From Dendrophyllia cribrosa (lineage: Eukaryota; Cnidaria; Anthozoa; Scleractinia; Dendrophylliidae), in assembly GCA_024195265.1 (NCBI GenBank), contig JAJLRJ010000001.1:55663202-55727201 (forward strand): a DNA stretch of 64,000 bases, written 5' to 3'. Shown here piece by piece: positions 1-19,117 of the stretch; within the stretch, counting starts at the first letter, position 1, and each line of letters opens with the position of its first letter. The position numbers and the translations under genes are program-made. The notes beneath the pieces were generated by a model. The model worked only from the letters and a program-made list of their open reading frames with translations. It was not told the origin of the DNA and did not search any database.

Positions 1-332
1 GGCTCCTAAGAGCCAACCCGTAAATAAGAAATGCTAACGCGTAACGCAATATTGCGGTAAGCTTATGTTTTCACACTGACACGGTTCAGTATTTTTTTAA
101 AATTAAACGTAAGGATTTTTGACAAACGTAAAAAAAAAAAACCAGTACATTAGTTTCATAATGTTCATTCCGAAGAAGAAAGAAAAAAAAGGAAACGTAT
201 TCGTAACAAAGCAGTACGTTACTAAGTTTACAGCTGATGGAAGAAGCGAGTGAGCGAGTGAGTGCTTATTTGCATATCTGTCTCCGTTACCGATAACCCG
301 TTCATTACGCATGCGCGTATTCACGGGTTAAA
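1..332. repeat. Inverted-terminal element (MITE-like), copy A, cut by window start
   Basis: This stretch matches 59820-60450, so it is one copy of a dispersed element. It begins GGCTCCTAAGAGCC (itself a small hairpin) followed by AACCCGT and ends in a CACGGGTT-type terminus, so the ends are inverted copies of AACCCGTG. The internal part holds short A-runs and GAGTGAGCGAGTGAGTG. The left limit may lie outside the window. No coding capacity is seen. Copy A lacks the roughly 270-bp SINE that interrupts copy B. Confidence 0.75.
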
Positions 333-339
333 AACACGA

Positions 340-1070
340 TATTTCAGCCGGGACAGTAGTGTCCCTTCAACGATGTTTTTGCCTCCGAGTTGTAAAGATT
401 TGAAATGTGTCACCACAGGAAACCCAAGATCCTAGTGCGAGAAACCGTAAATTATTAAGGTTTGGCGATGTGGGAATTTAACGAACATATTATTAGGAAT
501 AGTATCGGAAATAGAAATGCAATAATAATGCCTTACCTTGTTTCCCTGTTGTATTACTTGTATCTGCGTGGTGAGGATTACAAGAATGGAAGTGGTTACA
601 GTAAATTTATCAATTTTGATTTCGTGACAGTCGGTTCGGAAAAATAAGTTTCCATTCTGATGGAATTTTGTCTTGTTTGTTTTACAAGTGTAATTTACAA
701 GTGTAGCTATTGTTTTCAACCTCTGAAACAATAGCTACACTTGTAAGAGTTTTATTGTCTTGACCCCAGGTAAACAGAAAGCCTGGAGTAGACGGTCGCC
801 AAAACTAGTGTGTACACAATGTTGAGAGATTCTGGTGATCCGTGATAAACTCTGTACAATCCGATATGCAGAGAGGGAATGTGTTTAGTGAAAGAGGCTG
901 CGCCGTCAAAACCGAAACCAATCTCTTCTGATCTCTTCTAGCCAGTCACAACAAAAGGGAAGAGAGCATGTTTTTACAATGGAATGTCGAAAGTGATTCG
1001 TGTTTTAGTTTTGAATAAGGTCTCTTATTTGATTTTGGTAAAAATAGCCACTGGGAATAAGTTTTGATTT
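340..1070. other. Intergenic, no gene; one short hairpin
   Basis: No gene is recognised. Bases 695-746 form a near-perfect hairpin with arms reading TTACAAGTGTAGCTATTGTTT and its complement. The part from 343 to about 660 shares words such as TTTCAGCCGGGACAG and ATTTCGTGACAG with the TTAA-flanked elements at 25508 and 32148, so it may be a decayed relative. Confidence 0.4.
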
Positions 1071-1074
1071 GCGC

Positions 1075-1225
1075 CACGACGCTTTAACAACCAATGCAAA
1101 GTGATACCAAACCTATTTTCCTGCGCTCGACGCCGGCTACATGATTTCCTTCGAGTTATGATTGGTTAATTGCACTTTCTGACGTCTGTTGTGATTGGCC
1201 ACAATGATTATTTTGGTTTTGGTTC
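1075..1225 (+). repeat. CCAAT-rich dispersed repeat, copy 1
   Basis: Alternating CCAAT and ATTGG words surround a GC-rich core (CTGCGCTCGACGCCGGC, then ATGATTTCCTTCG). The same order of words occurs at 8200-8430 in the same orientation and at 2335-2525 in the opposite orientation. The repeat is not coding. Confidence 0.6.
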
Positions 1226-1243
1226 GAAAATCGCTCTAATAAT

Positions 1244-1265
1244 ATCAATCAATCAATCAATCAAT
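1244..1265 (+). repeat. (ATCA)n microsatellite
   Basis: About five perfect ATCA units in a row. Confidence 0.9.
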
Positions 1266-2334
1266 GATAATCTGGAACTTACAACTTACTGAAAATAAAA
1301 GAAAAGGAAACCGACAACAGTTATAAACCTTGATAATAGAAGTATTCGGGTAAAAAATTTAGCCCGGGTCTCTGAATTGAACAAATCCTCGCCTAAAAAG
1401 GCGCTTGTGAATACAAGAAGAAAATTTCACGGCTAGCCTGGTTCAGTAAACCTGGCTGTGTTTTTCAGTCCGGCTAGTTACGGGCTAAAAAACCCTATAT
1501 GTAATCGGGCTAAAAAATATCCTTGTTATACAAAATTAGGTGGTATAAGAAGGGCGAGAAGGCGGCTGACAAATTCACAGTGATTTCACAGTGATTTTTA
1601 CGCTATATAGGGGCAGATGTCAGTTAAAAAGCTAAGAGAAATAACAAAGAACGATGTCAGTGGGATAAGGATTATAACAAAATCGCAAATATATTCCGGT
1701 ACCTATAGCTCATCCTGATAAAGCAGGGCATAGCAATGGCGATATTAACACAAAAAAAATAAAGTGATTCGTAAAAGCTATGGCTATAATATGTCTTCAA
1801 TGTAATGCACAGACAATATCCATTTTAAGCGCGGGCCGAAAATCGGCATGTACTCACAACAAAATAAGTTAATCGGTAATATTTTGTTATCTAGGATTTT
1901 ATCCTTTATGCGTAAACTTGACAAACTTTTGCTTTAATTCCCACTTATCATATACTGTTGCACGGCATGATTTAAAAAAAGTAAAAATTGTAAAAAAATG
2001 GAAATAAAGACACATTTTACTCAGTCTGTTTCTGGTATGTGTTCTGACTAAACAGAAGGCCGCTAAAAAGTGTGCAGAGATTACAGGAGTGTTTTATGAT
2101 ACAAATTTCAGTGAATAAAATTTAAATATCTACAGTTAAACCCACCTCAGGGGGATGAGCTTGTTCTATTTCAGGCCTAATGCGACCCTAATGCATGGTT
2201 CAATTCCAGCCTTCTAATACCATCCCTGGACAGCCCCCCGGGGATTATCAAATATTTTTTCACTTGACGTCCTAATTCCCCACCCAATCTGCAAGAGGCA
2301 ATTGAAAGGAATTAGTAAGAACTAAAGCGGTTTT
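1266..2334. other. Intergenic, nothing recognised
   Basis: AT-rich sequence with no exon-like open frame, tRNA or strong inverted repeat that I can support. Confidence 0.5.
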
Positions 2335-2525
2335 CAATTGAGTGTCGTAAAACCAAAACCAAAGTAATCACTCTGACCAATCACAACAGACGCAGACAAT
2401 CCAATGAACCAATCAGAACTTGAAGCAAATACATGCAGCCGGCGCCAAGCGCGGGAAAACGCGTGCAGGCAAGTCACGATTGGTTTTGGTTTTACTTCTG
2501 ATTGGTTGATAAAGTGGCGCTCCCT
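2335..2525 (-). repeat. CCAAT-rich dispersed repeat, copy 2 (inverted)
   Basis: Reverse-complement relative of 8200-8430. It has CAGACGCAGACAATCCAATG, CCAATCAGAACTTGAAGC, the GCGCGGGAAAACGCG core and GATTGGTTTTGGTTTTAC, the same words in reverse order. Short open frames on both strands cross it and I take none as genes. Confidence 0.65.
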
Positions 2526-2539
2526 GAAAATTTGGGTGT

Positions 2540-2875
2540 GGGTGTGCGGCACGCTTCTTAAAACCCTTACCCTATTTCAGACCAAAATATGCGATTTTCC
2601 CTACTCTATTTCAGACCTGACCCAAAATTCGATACCCTATTTTAGACCAGGAAGTGCTTCCGTTTGCCTAAACATTTGAGAAGGGCTTCTAATTCCCGAT
2701 GTTAATCAAACCGCATTTTTCAAGAGATGAAAAAAGTAGCTTCTTCTAAAAACCATACCCACAGACCAGAGTGCGCAAACCATATTCTATTTCAGATCAA
2801 AATGGTCAATATCTATACCCTATTTCAGACCAAAACGGCTTGAAAACCATACCCTTGAGGCCCGCACATACCTAT
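2540..2875 (+). repeat. Diverged tandem repeat with CTATTTCAGACCAAAA words
   Basis: At least five diverged units carry a TACCCTATTTCAGACCAAAA word (near 2570, 2605, 2635, 2785 and 2820). The related wording CTATTTCAGGCCTAATGCG occurs at about 2166. No gene is present. Confidence 0.55.
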
Positions 2876-2957
2876 ATAGCTTATATAAGGGAGTAACCCC
2901 GCCCCCTCCCGGGAGCATAATAAAACGTACCGCATTTTTAAAATACTACACCGCCCT

Positions 2958-3765
2958 CAGCTTTCATTTGAATGGTCACACTTTAGGATTTCCTTCACAG
3001 ACCCAAAACTTAGAACTACCATCAGTACAGCATAATAAACAGTACCACAGGAAAGTACTACCCAATAGCTTTCATTTGAATGGTCACACTGTAGGATTTC
3101 ATCCACAGACTCAAAAGTTAGAACCACCTTGTACAGCATAATAAACAGTACCACAGGAAAGTACTGCTCAATAGCTTTCATTTGAATGGTCACACTGTAG
3201 GATTTCACCCACAGACTCAAAAGTTAGAATCACCTTGTACAGCATAATAAACAGCACAACAGGAAAGTACTGCTCAATAGCTTTCATTTGAATGGTCACA
3301 CTGTAGGATTTCACCCACAGACTCAAAAGTTAGAATCACCTTGTACAGCATAATAAACAGCACCACAGGAAAGTACTGCTCAGTAGCTTTCATTTGAATG
3401 GTCATGCTTTAGGATTTCGCCCACAGACTCAAAAAGTTAGAATCACCTTGTACAGCATAATAAACAGTACCACAGGAAAGTACTACCCAATAGCTTTCAT
3501 TTGAATGGTCACACTGTAGGATTTCATCCACAAACTCAAAAGTTAGAACCACCTTGTACAGCATAATAAACAGCACCACAGGAAAGTATTGGTCATCACA
3601 GCGCCTTTATTTGAATGGCCACATTGTAGGATTTCATCTACAGACTCACGGTTAGAACCACCTTGTACAGTATAATAAACAGTACCACTGAAAAAGTGAA
3701 CTACTCAGTAGCTTTCATTTGAATAAGCACATTTGAGGATTTCATCCAGAGACTCAAAAGTTAGC
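2958..3765 (-). repeat. Tandem array, about 8 units of ~108 bp
   Basis: Units start with AGCTTTCATTTGAATGGTCA at about 2959, 3068, 3173, 3281, 3386, 3492, 3603 (diverged) and 3712 (diverged), giving a period of about 105-111 bp. Each unit continues with CACAGACTCAAAAGTTAGAA and AATAAACAG. Because the period is often a multiple of three, a minus-strand frame stays open across several units, but it simply repeats the array. The reverse complement is related to the 88-bp array at 6370-6735 and to single copies near 26700, 38700 and 45290. Confidence 0.9.
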
Positions 3766-4438
3766 CCACACATCATGATTTAAGATAATTTGACTTTTGT
3801 AGTGAAATGGGTAACTGGGCGGATCGAAAGACCGGCATGAGCTCTTTCATTTGCCTGGCAAGATACGACGGAATAAAGATGGAAAGCCGTTGCAGTCGGT
3901 TAAAGCAACCCGGCGTCTGCAGTTTTGAAGCTCTCTTTTATTTTCAGTTACTTTTCACGTGGTTGGATCTGTATCATGATGTGATCAGTAGATCAGTAGC
4001 TACAGAATGCATTGCATGCAATACGGGTTTATATTTCTCATAAATTTAAAGTAAACATTTCATTAGCTACAGCTTCAAGGTACCACCCGACCATGCAAGC
4101 GCTCCGTTCGTTACTTTTTTTACAATTCGTTTGTGAGACCAATCAAAAAATATTTTGTTAGAAAAAACAAATCACGGTCAACAAAAGACTATTTTAAAAA
4201 AGTATCTTAAAGATGGTCAAAATAACATTTGAGTAAGGCCCGTCGATTAATTATTAACCGCTCGTAACAAGTCATAATTCGCGTTTCTTTCAACTTGTAG
4301 TTTTATTGTGTAGTTTCTCAGCAAGTGTTACGGGTGCATTATTGTCAGACAAAGTGGAAAATATCAATCTCGGTTTTCGGTCGAGTTACGAAATTCTGCT
4401 TGGTTTTTGTTTTCCCGCGAAGAGGGTAACCCGAGAGG
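3766..4438 (+). promoter_or_regulatory. Upstream region and 5' UTR of the alpha-tubulin gene
   Basis: This holds the putative promoter and 5' UTR of the tubulin gene, placed only by position upstream of the ATG at 4439. I see no convincing TATA box and cannot fix the transcription start. An open frame at 3807-4043 resembles nothing I know. Confidence 0.35.
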
Positions 4439-12614
<8,176 letters not shown>

Positions 12615-12740
12615 ATCCATGTATAAATTCATCAATGAATTTACCAGCGTCGATATTACTAAATACTGAAAACGTTAGGGTTTGTATGGGAATTCTACGA
12701 ACACATTCTAGGAGCTAAAAACCATACGAACAAATTTGTA

Positions 12741-12746
12741 AATAAA
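12741..12746 (+). terminator. Candidate polyadenylation signal AATAAA of alpha-tubulin
   Basis: A canonical AATAAA lies 127 bp after the stop codon, on the same strand. Confidence 0.6.
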
Positions 12747-12815
12747 AATGTCTTGCTTCGGAAAGCGAAATGTCCACGACGAACTAAAACTTATAAGTTA
12801 CCATAAACTAACCAT

Positions 12816-13440
12816 TTAGCAATGGTCACTATGATGGCAATGGTAATGGTGATGCAATAGTAACATTTGGCAATAGTGATGGCAGTGGTAATGGCATGGT
12901 AATGGAAATGACAATCGCGATGTTGATGGTAATGACAATAGCAATGGTAATGACAATGGCAATGTTGATGGAAATGGTAGTGGCAATAGCAATAACAATA
13001 GCAATGGCAGTGGCACTGGTACTGGCACTGGCACTGGCACTGGCAGTGGCAGTGGCAGTGGCACTGGCAGTGGCAATGGAAATGGCAATGGGGACGTTGA
13101 TGGCAATGGCAATGGTAATGCATTCGCATGGCATTGGCAATGTTGATGGCAATAGTAATGGCAGTGGTGATGCAATAGTAATACGGATGTTAATGGCAAT
13201 GGCAATGACGATGTTGATGGCAATGCAATGACAATGACAATGGCAACGGAAATGGCAATGCAATAGTAATGGCAATGGTAATGATAATGCAATAGTAATG
13301 ACAATGGAAATGGTGATGCAATAGTTATGGCAATGGTGACGGCAATGGTGTCGGCAATGGCATGGCAATGACGATGTAATAGCAATGGCGATGGCAATGG
13401 CAATGGCAATGGAAAAGGCAATGACAATGGCAGTGGCAAT
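12816..13440 (+). repeat. Degenerate GGCAAT/GGTAAT hexanucleotide array, ~625 bp
   Basis: Runs of six-base units GGCAAT, GGTAAT, GACAAT and GGCACT, with interspersed GATGTTGATGGCAATGG blocks. The core (13010-13070) is pure GGCACT/GGCAGT. Several frames on both strands stay open for 100-200 codons because the unit lacks stops. These frames are artefacts of the repeat. Confidence 0.95.
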
Positions 13441-13958
13441 AGAGATTACTTCCACATGTCTCGGAAGAATGATGTGGGTTCTTTCCTATCTTTTACTTAA
13501 TCCTTTTTCAAGCTTCTCTTTCTATTCGCAGAATTCCCATGTATACTTCTTACTTTATGGTATCGCTGCTTTTACCGCGCAAGCTTAGGCCGCCTGACTG
13601 TCTCAGGAAGTATTTAGCGATACGAAATGAACTATTTCACGCGGCACGAATCAACATGCTAATTAATCTAACTGAGTACGTACCGCAAAACTCATGACTC
13701 ATAACTCATGCGTTATATTATCGTAGACTAGGTATACGGGCTGGTTTAGCTAGTCTGTCATAGATGCCGGGCACCACACGAATGCTCTATCTTCATTCAC
13801 GTGTGCGTCACGTGTGCGTCACGTGTGCGGCCCAAATTCAGGTTTTATACCGTTTCTTTTTATAGATATTTTTTGACTTTTTACCTTGTGACAGAACAGG
13901 CTTTTTTATCTGAAAAAGAGCTCTTTGATTAGCTTTGCTGATTCAGTAGAATAAAATA
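13441..13958. other. Intergenic, no gene; short CACGTGTGCGT triplication
   Basis: Nothing gene-like is seen. Bases 13798-13828 hold three copies of a CACGTGTGCG word (E-box-like CACGTG). Confidence 0.45.
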
Positions 13959-13999
13959 CAGTGAAACCTGTATTAAGCGGACCTCATGTTAAGCGTACA

Positions 14000-14790
14000 C
14001 AGTGCGGGCCGTAGACATTTTTGACTATATGATGACGTCATCATAATGGCGACCTGGCACAATTTTCGAGAACTTATACCCGCCCCGAAATTTTGTCCCA
14101 GTATTTTTGCCTGCGGCTGTTTGGTCCCTTGAGTCCCAGTTCCCCCGAGAGAGGACAAACACAGCTTCCATTCAAAGCAATCAAAAATGGCGTCGGTTGA
14201 AATGTGCCGAAGAAATCTGCATTCGAAGTCGAACTATGGCGTCTAAATTGAGCTCTGAAAGGCTGACCCGCTACGAAAGAAAAGGAAATTTGAGGTAGGT
14301 AGCATTTTTTTTAGCCCCCCCAAAAAATACTGGGGTATTCTCTGATGTTTGGGCTTCAAAAATATTGAAGCAGAATTCAAGTGCACGGCGGTTAAGTTCA
14401 AGTGCACGGCAGTTGAAGTGTGACTCTTAGTATTGCCCTTTGCCGCCATTGTCTTGTTAAAGAGTAATAGCTTCTGCTATTCTCATGGTTTTATTTTGCT
14501 CTTCTTTTCAGTTCGTGATATTTCATTTTAAATTTGTCTCTTCAAGTGCTTTCTGCTACTTATCTATTGACTTTCAATTCTAAAAATCTTATTTTGTTGT
14601 CCTTTGTTACCTTTATGTGTATTATTTTACGGTGATATTGTCGCGTTGCAATATGGCCGCCGTGCACATTTCCGAGCACAAGTTCTAGGTCGCCCCAGTT
14701 CCTCTCTGCCAAAATTCTTTGTTTTGGTTTTGCCTCGACCAATCATATTGCAAGAAACCATATAGACAAAATTGTCTACGGCCCGGACTG
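14000..14790. mobile_element. Nested TIR element (791 bp) with GTACA duplication
   Basis: The left terminus CAGTGCGGGCCGTAGACA is mirrored by TGTCTACGGCCCGGACTG on the right. About 30 bp of terminal inverted repeat extends to CTATATG/CATATAG. The 5-bp word GTACA stands directly outside both ends (13995-13999 and 14791-14795), as expected for a target duplication. A frame at 14107-14298 is not recognisable. Confidence 0.7.
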
Positions 14791-14889
14791 GTACACCCTC
14801 TATTTAGCAGACTCAGCTGCTTGGGTCCCTTAATTTTCTCCCATATTTAATGTAAAACGAACCTGTATTGAGCGGACCCCTCTATTAAA

Positions 14890-15872
14890 GGCCGTGACTC
14901 GCTCGAAATGCAAAACGCGCTCATCTGTGACCTGGATGCAATTTCGCAACGGCAAACTTTTGGTCTACTCTATTGCAATAATTCTTTTTGTATCTCCTAG
15001 TTGAATGAAGCATGGATTAATAATTATGAACCGATTTTCTTCGAAATAAATACAAGAGCCAAAATCTGGTGTTACCCCCCTGACGAATTGTCAAATTTAA
15101 TTACCATGCATTGATTTCGTAAACAACGAAGCCGAAAATCTGCGTGCAAGACCATAGGGCGAATGCCGCAGTTTCGACTAGTTGTTTATCAACCAGGAAA
15201 ACACCTAGATTGACCAAAACCGGTTCGTAAGTTTCACCAATACTACCAGTTTCTTGTCGGCGTTATATGTTTTCGGAGGAAATAATATATAATCTCGGAA
15301 AAATTAAGAGGAGAGCAATATTACATATTTAGCGCGTTTTCGCCATGTGTGTTGGTCTAAAGTCTTAGTCAGTAAATTTTAATGGTTTGCCGTGGCATTC
15401 GCAATCGAACTTGCTGTAAGAAATAACGCATGCCTATACAACATATTCTTGGTGTTGAGTGTCCACGATTATTATTTTTCGAGGCGCAATAAATATTTAT
15501 TTCACCTCAGGTGGAAATAAGCTCCTAAGTTGACGGCATTTCTGTTGCAGCGTTTATGTAACTTGTAACTTGTCACATTCTAGACTATATCAAAGGAGGT
15601 CGATTCGCAAATTTTGAGCCAAATAAAACGGACCAATTTTTTTCTAGGAGGGCCTCAATATGAAATGAGGGATTTGCGCAAATCCAGATTTTGTCTCTTG
15701 TATTTATTTTGAAGAAAATCGGTTTATATTTATTAATCCATGCTTATTCAACTAGGAGATTCAAAAAGAATTATTGCAATAGAGTAAATAACAAAGAAGT
15801 GATGACCAAAAGTTTGCGGTTGCGAAATTGCATCCAGGTCACAGATGAGCGCATTTTGCATTTCGAGCGAGT
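14890..15872. repeat. Foldback with ~180-bp arms inside the TA-flanked element
   Basis: Bases about 14890-15080 (CTCGCTCGAAATGC ... ATACAAGAGCCAAAATCTGG) are the reverse complement, with roughly 10% divergence, of about 15682-15870. Each arm carries CATCTGTGACCTGGATGCAA and TAGAGTA-type words. The arms flank a roughly 600-bp centre without a gene. Confidence 0.75.
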
Positions 15873-16057
15873 TACCTTAAGGGGACACTAGCAAGGGTCC
15901 CGAGGGTGTTCGCTTGATACGGGTTTCACTGTAGTCAAGTGCAGCATTAGGTACCTATATATTTGTTGTTTGACTGGCGGTCTGAAAGTCAACATTTTAG
16001 TTTATTTGATTGTTACATATAATGTCCCTGAAATGCCCCTTTGCATGGGGAATGGTC

Positions 16058-16123
16058 AATACAACAGTACTGATACATTATCATATCTTGAAGATATGAT
16101 ACATGTATCAGTACTGTTGTATT
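16058..16123. repeat. Near-perfect palindrome, 32-bp arms
   Basis: AATACAACAGTACTGATACA at the left arm start is mirrored at the right end. The centre CATATCTTGAAGATATG is itself palindromic, so the whole is one hairpin of 66 bp. Confidence 0.85.
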
Positions 16124-16437
16124 GTAGCGTGATATATACTTGGATAAAGGAAAGCAAACTTCTATGTAGAGATTCAATTAATTATAGGAAAATGATTTAT
16201 AGCAATTGGAGTCGTCTCTTCAGGCTTTGGGCGTCGTATTCAATGCGAAATTGAGGTGTTAAGTTAACAAAGCTTATAAAAACAACAGACTTCCATCCGG
16301 CTATGTGATAAACACAGAAGGCAATTAGCGCATTTATGAAATAAACACACAAAAAGTCGAGTTTACTTGCCTGATTGTTTGTCTATTTTTAAGACATGCA
16401 TATCCAAGACATAACAAGCATATAAATAAATATTAAT

Positions 16438-16570
16438 AGAGGTTTTGCACGGCAGCCATGTTGCATGGCAGGAACAATGAAAATGTTTTGCATTAGAAAG
16501 AACATTCTTTCCCATAGGGAAAAGAATCTATTGTTCCTGCCATGCAACATGGCTGCCGTGCAAAACCTCT
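16438..16570. repeat. Palindrome with perfect 41-bp arms
   Basis: The arm 16438-16478 (AGAGGTTTTGCACGGCAGCC...) is an exact reverse complement of 16530-16570. The roughly 50-bp centre also partly pairs (GAACATTCTTTCCC / GGGAAAAGAATC). It is a typical MITE-like foldback. Exact arm identity suggests it is young or kept in step by conversion. Confidence 0.9.
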
Positions 16571-17560
16571 TTACATTATATCATATATATATTATAAGCA
16601 CCCGATATTAATGTACAGTCGCCACTCATTCTATGTTGAGGGGATCTACACCTAACTCTTGTCAGTTATAATATTTACTCTATAAATATATATATCAATA
16701 TATAAACACAATGAATCTAATAAAATAAACGATTGGCCACATATGAATGTCAATTGATTAAGAAAGGAAATATCTCAAAAATTAAATGTCGTTTTTTGGG
16801 ATTCTTCTGAGGTTAAAAGCGATTTCAAATCGACGTTTCGGCCAGTTTAAGCCGCCAATGTCTGAAATTTTCGAAAATCGGGCGTCACTCACAAAATTTC
16901 GGATTTCTTCATATTTTGCCCAAATAATCTCTATAGTGAAGTATTTTCAAAAATGACATTATAAGTTGTAACGGCGTTTTAATTTTTTCGAAAACGGGCA
17001 AAGTTTGAAAAACGGCAAATCGGCGGCTTTTCAGTTGTGAAACTGGCGAAAAATTACACATTTTCATCTCGCTCGTACAGAAAAACGCGATGCCATACAT
17101 AAATAAAATGTGGCCACAACATAAACACGCTCTTGTTCTTCACACTACTGTTATTTACTTCGGATTAGCAGTTGAAATAAGAATATTTCGGCCGTTAGAA
17201 GAAACGTGATTTCTTCCATTTTAAAAATTAGCAAATTTGAACCAATTTCAACGTCGTGGAAACCCAATTGGTACGTTAAGTTTGAAAACAAAATTAAGAC
17301 GGTCTTGAAGTACAACTTCTGCTGTTTACTGTGGTAAAATATTTCTGGCGGCACTTTAAAAGTGCCCCGTCGAGAGACCAAAATATGAAGGGTAGTTTGA
17401 CACCAGGAGAACTTGTGACACGAACCTGAGCGCCGCCACTACGCACAAAATGTTTATCGCTAAAAATAGTTCCTTTGAGATAGAGCCTTTTTCAGAATCG
17501 TAAAAACTTCAGAAGAACTTTATCTATGCTTTGCTAACTTAAAATGATATCTTTTAAGCA

Positions 17561-17840
17561 ACAAATGAATGGGGTTAGTTTCTAGAGAAACTGTGGTGCT
17601 GCGTCGGTGGGGGGATGAAACACGAGAATTTAGTTTTATCGACTGAGTCGATAAGGTAAATTGACCACCGTAAAAAGATTCAAATAGCTGACGTTTCGAG
17701 CGCTAGCCCTTCGTCGGAGCGAATCGCTCCGAATCGCGATTCGCTCCGACGAAGGGCTAGCGCTCGAAACGTCAGCTATTTGAATCTTTTTACGGTGGTC
17801 AATTTACCTTATCGACTCAGTCGATAAAACTAAATTCTCG
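17561..17840. mobile_element. Foldback insertion (280 bp) with 13-bp target duplication
   Basis: The word TATCTTTTAAGCA stands at 17548-17560 and again at 17841-17853. The uninterrupted partner arm has it once (inverse, 23729-23741), which proves an insertion. The inserted DNA starts with about 65 bp including CTAGAGAAACTGTGGTGCTG. It then forms a nearly perfect inverted repeat of about 100-bp arms (GAGAATTTAGTTTTATCGAC ... and its complement) around GGAGCGAATCGCTCC. The words GAAGGGCTAGCGCTCGAAAC and GTCAGCTATTTGAATC lie in both arms. Confidence 0.9.
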
Positions 17841-18331
17841 TATCTTTTAAGCAGTTTGTTGGGATACGGAGTAGAGACACGAACATCATGTTGTGCGACC
17901 TTACAAATAACAGCGATCAACACTTACCCGCTTTTTCATCAGAAAATTAAACTGACCCGAACCTTGAATTGCGTTTATAATAAAGACAATCCTGCACTCC
18001 GATCCATTATATTGCTGTGTTTGGAATATCTGAGCCTTGTAGATCATATCATAGCGTTATTTACTCCAAATTTGTTAAAACAACAGTCGCTAAATGACAG
18101 TTCGGAAGTTTCCCACAATGTGTTGCAAAGAGATTGCGTGACGCGTAGCACACTGGAATAGCGCTGTGCACTATTTCTAAAAATAGATTTCGCCACATGA
18201 GACCCCCCGCACAGACTCAGACAAACATTGCGACCCGCTACAAAGAAATGTATGAGCGTGAAGTGCGGTACCGACGGAAAAGAGCGAAAAACTTCGTCAA
18301 ATTGTAGAGTTAGGTCCTAGAAAGACAAGGA

Positions 18332-18553
18332 ATGGTTGGTACCAAACACTGTTGTTGGGGTGAGTGTAATTCCGACTCGAGATATCCCGACAGATGGCCG
18401 AAATCTCTCAAAGAGTTGAACGAATCGGGAGAGAAAGTGTTCATACCGTTCCCTAAACCAACCGGCAAAAACATTGAGAAGTGTAAGCGTTGGATAGTCG
18501 CTTGTTCAAGAGTTTTGCTTAAAGACATTAAATTATGTTCATTCCTTACTTAA
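18332..18553 (+). CDS. THAP-type zinc-finger fragment (73 aa)
   Basis: The frame reads [19 protein letters not shown] and continues with FIPFPKPTG and [11 protein letters not shown]. This order (start Met, C-x2-4-C-type pair, a hydrophobic-FP motif, then a Trp in the following helix) is the hallmark of the N-terminal part of THAP DNA-binding domains. The later C-x2-H pair is not visible because the frame stops after 73 codons, so a downstream exon or a break is likely. THAP domains are common in P-element-like transposases and in genes derived from them. It may be a first exon, a pseudogene or a transposon relic. Nothing shows expression. Confidence 0.6.
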   Translation: MVGTKHCCWGECNSDSRYPDRWPKSLKELNESGEKVFIPFPKPTGKNIEKCKRWIVACSRVLLKDIKLCSFLT

Positions 18554-19117
18554 GGAAAGGACTGAAGAATTTACTAGCATCCGTGAGATTTACAAAACAG
18601 CAACTATGTTGCAGATTATCTGCTGGATGCCAAATCATACGCTATGACAAAGCAACGGAGGTTCATCCTAGCTCCACTGAGACACACTACTCAACTACAG
18701 AACTAACTTAGGAGCTAAAAATTATTGCAAGAATTCATGATTTCACTGCAGTGGAATTATAGACTACGGCTTTTTGAGAGTCGGATCTAAGACGTCCACA
18801 TCCGTGATACCGGAAACATTTTCTCTCAAGTCTTGCACGCCGCAGACTTTAGACATTTAATCACGGCCTGAGAAATTAAACGATCCTAGCACTTTCAAAG
18901 CGATAACAAACTTTAGCCGATAAGTATTTATCTTGCAACAAAAGTAAGCCAAAGAAACCACAATGTATGCCAATAGAGCTAGCACCGAATAACGGCATAA
19001 AGAAATAAAATAATTCTAACGGCTCTGGACAGCATGAATTCTCCTATCAATCTGAGAGATAATCCGCCGAGATCAAAAGGTTTATATCATCGAAAAGAAC
19101 AAGTTCTCAACTGTGAT

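Larger units (their letters stand above)
13959..15931. mobile_element. TA-flanked pogo/Tigger-like element, 1.97 kb, with nested insertions
   Basis: The left end TA|CAGTGAAACCTGTATTAAGCG mirrors the right end CGCTTGATACGGGTTTCACTG|TA. TA duplication and CAGTG ends are typical of the Tc1/mariner-pogo superfamily. The sequence GAACCTGTATTGAGCGGACC recurs inside at about 14860. No transposase frame is visible, so it is a nonautonomous derivative. It contains a nested element at 14000-14790 and a foldback at about 14890-15870. Confidence 0.75.

Noticed and set aside
2957..3220. 87-aa minus-strand frame with internal repeats (HSNES motif)
   Set aside because: It is the in-frame read of the 108-bp tandem array, and the frame breaks in other units.
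2958..3765. CRISPR-like array of regular repeats
   Set aside because: Units are about 108 bp of continuous similarity without variable spacers, and the window is eukaryotic.
12791..13455. Open frames of 111-208 aa on both strands over the hexanucleotide array
   Set aside because: The repeat unit lacks stop codons in several frames; the translations are just Met-Ala-Met or Leu-Pro-type repeats.
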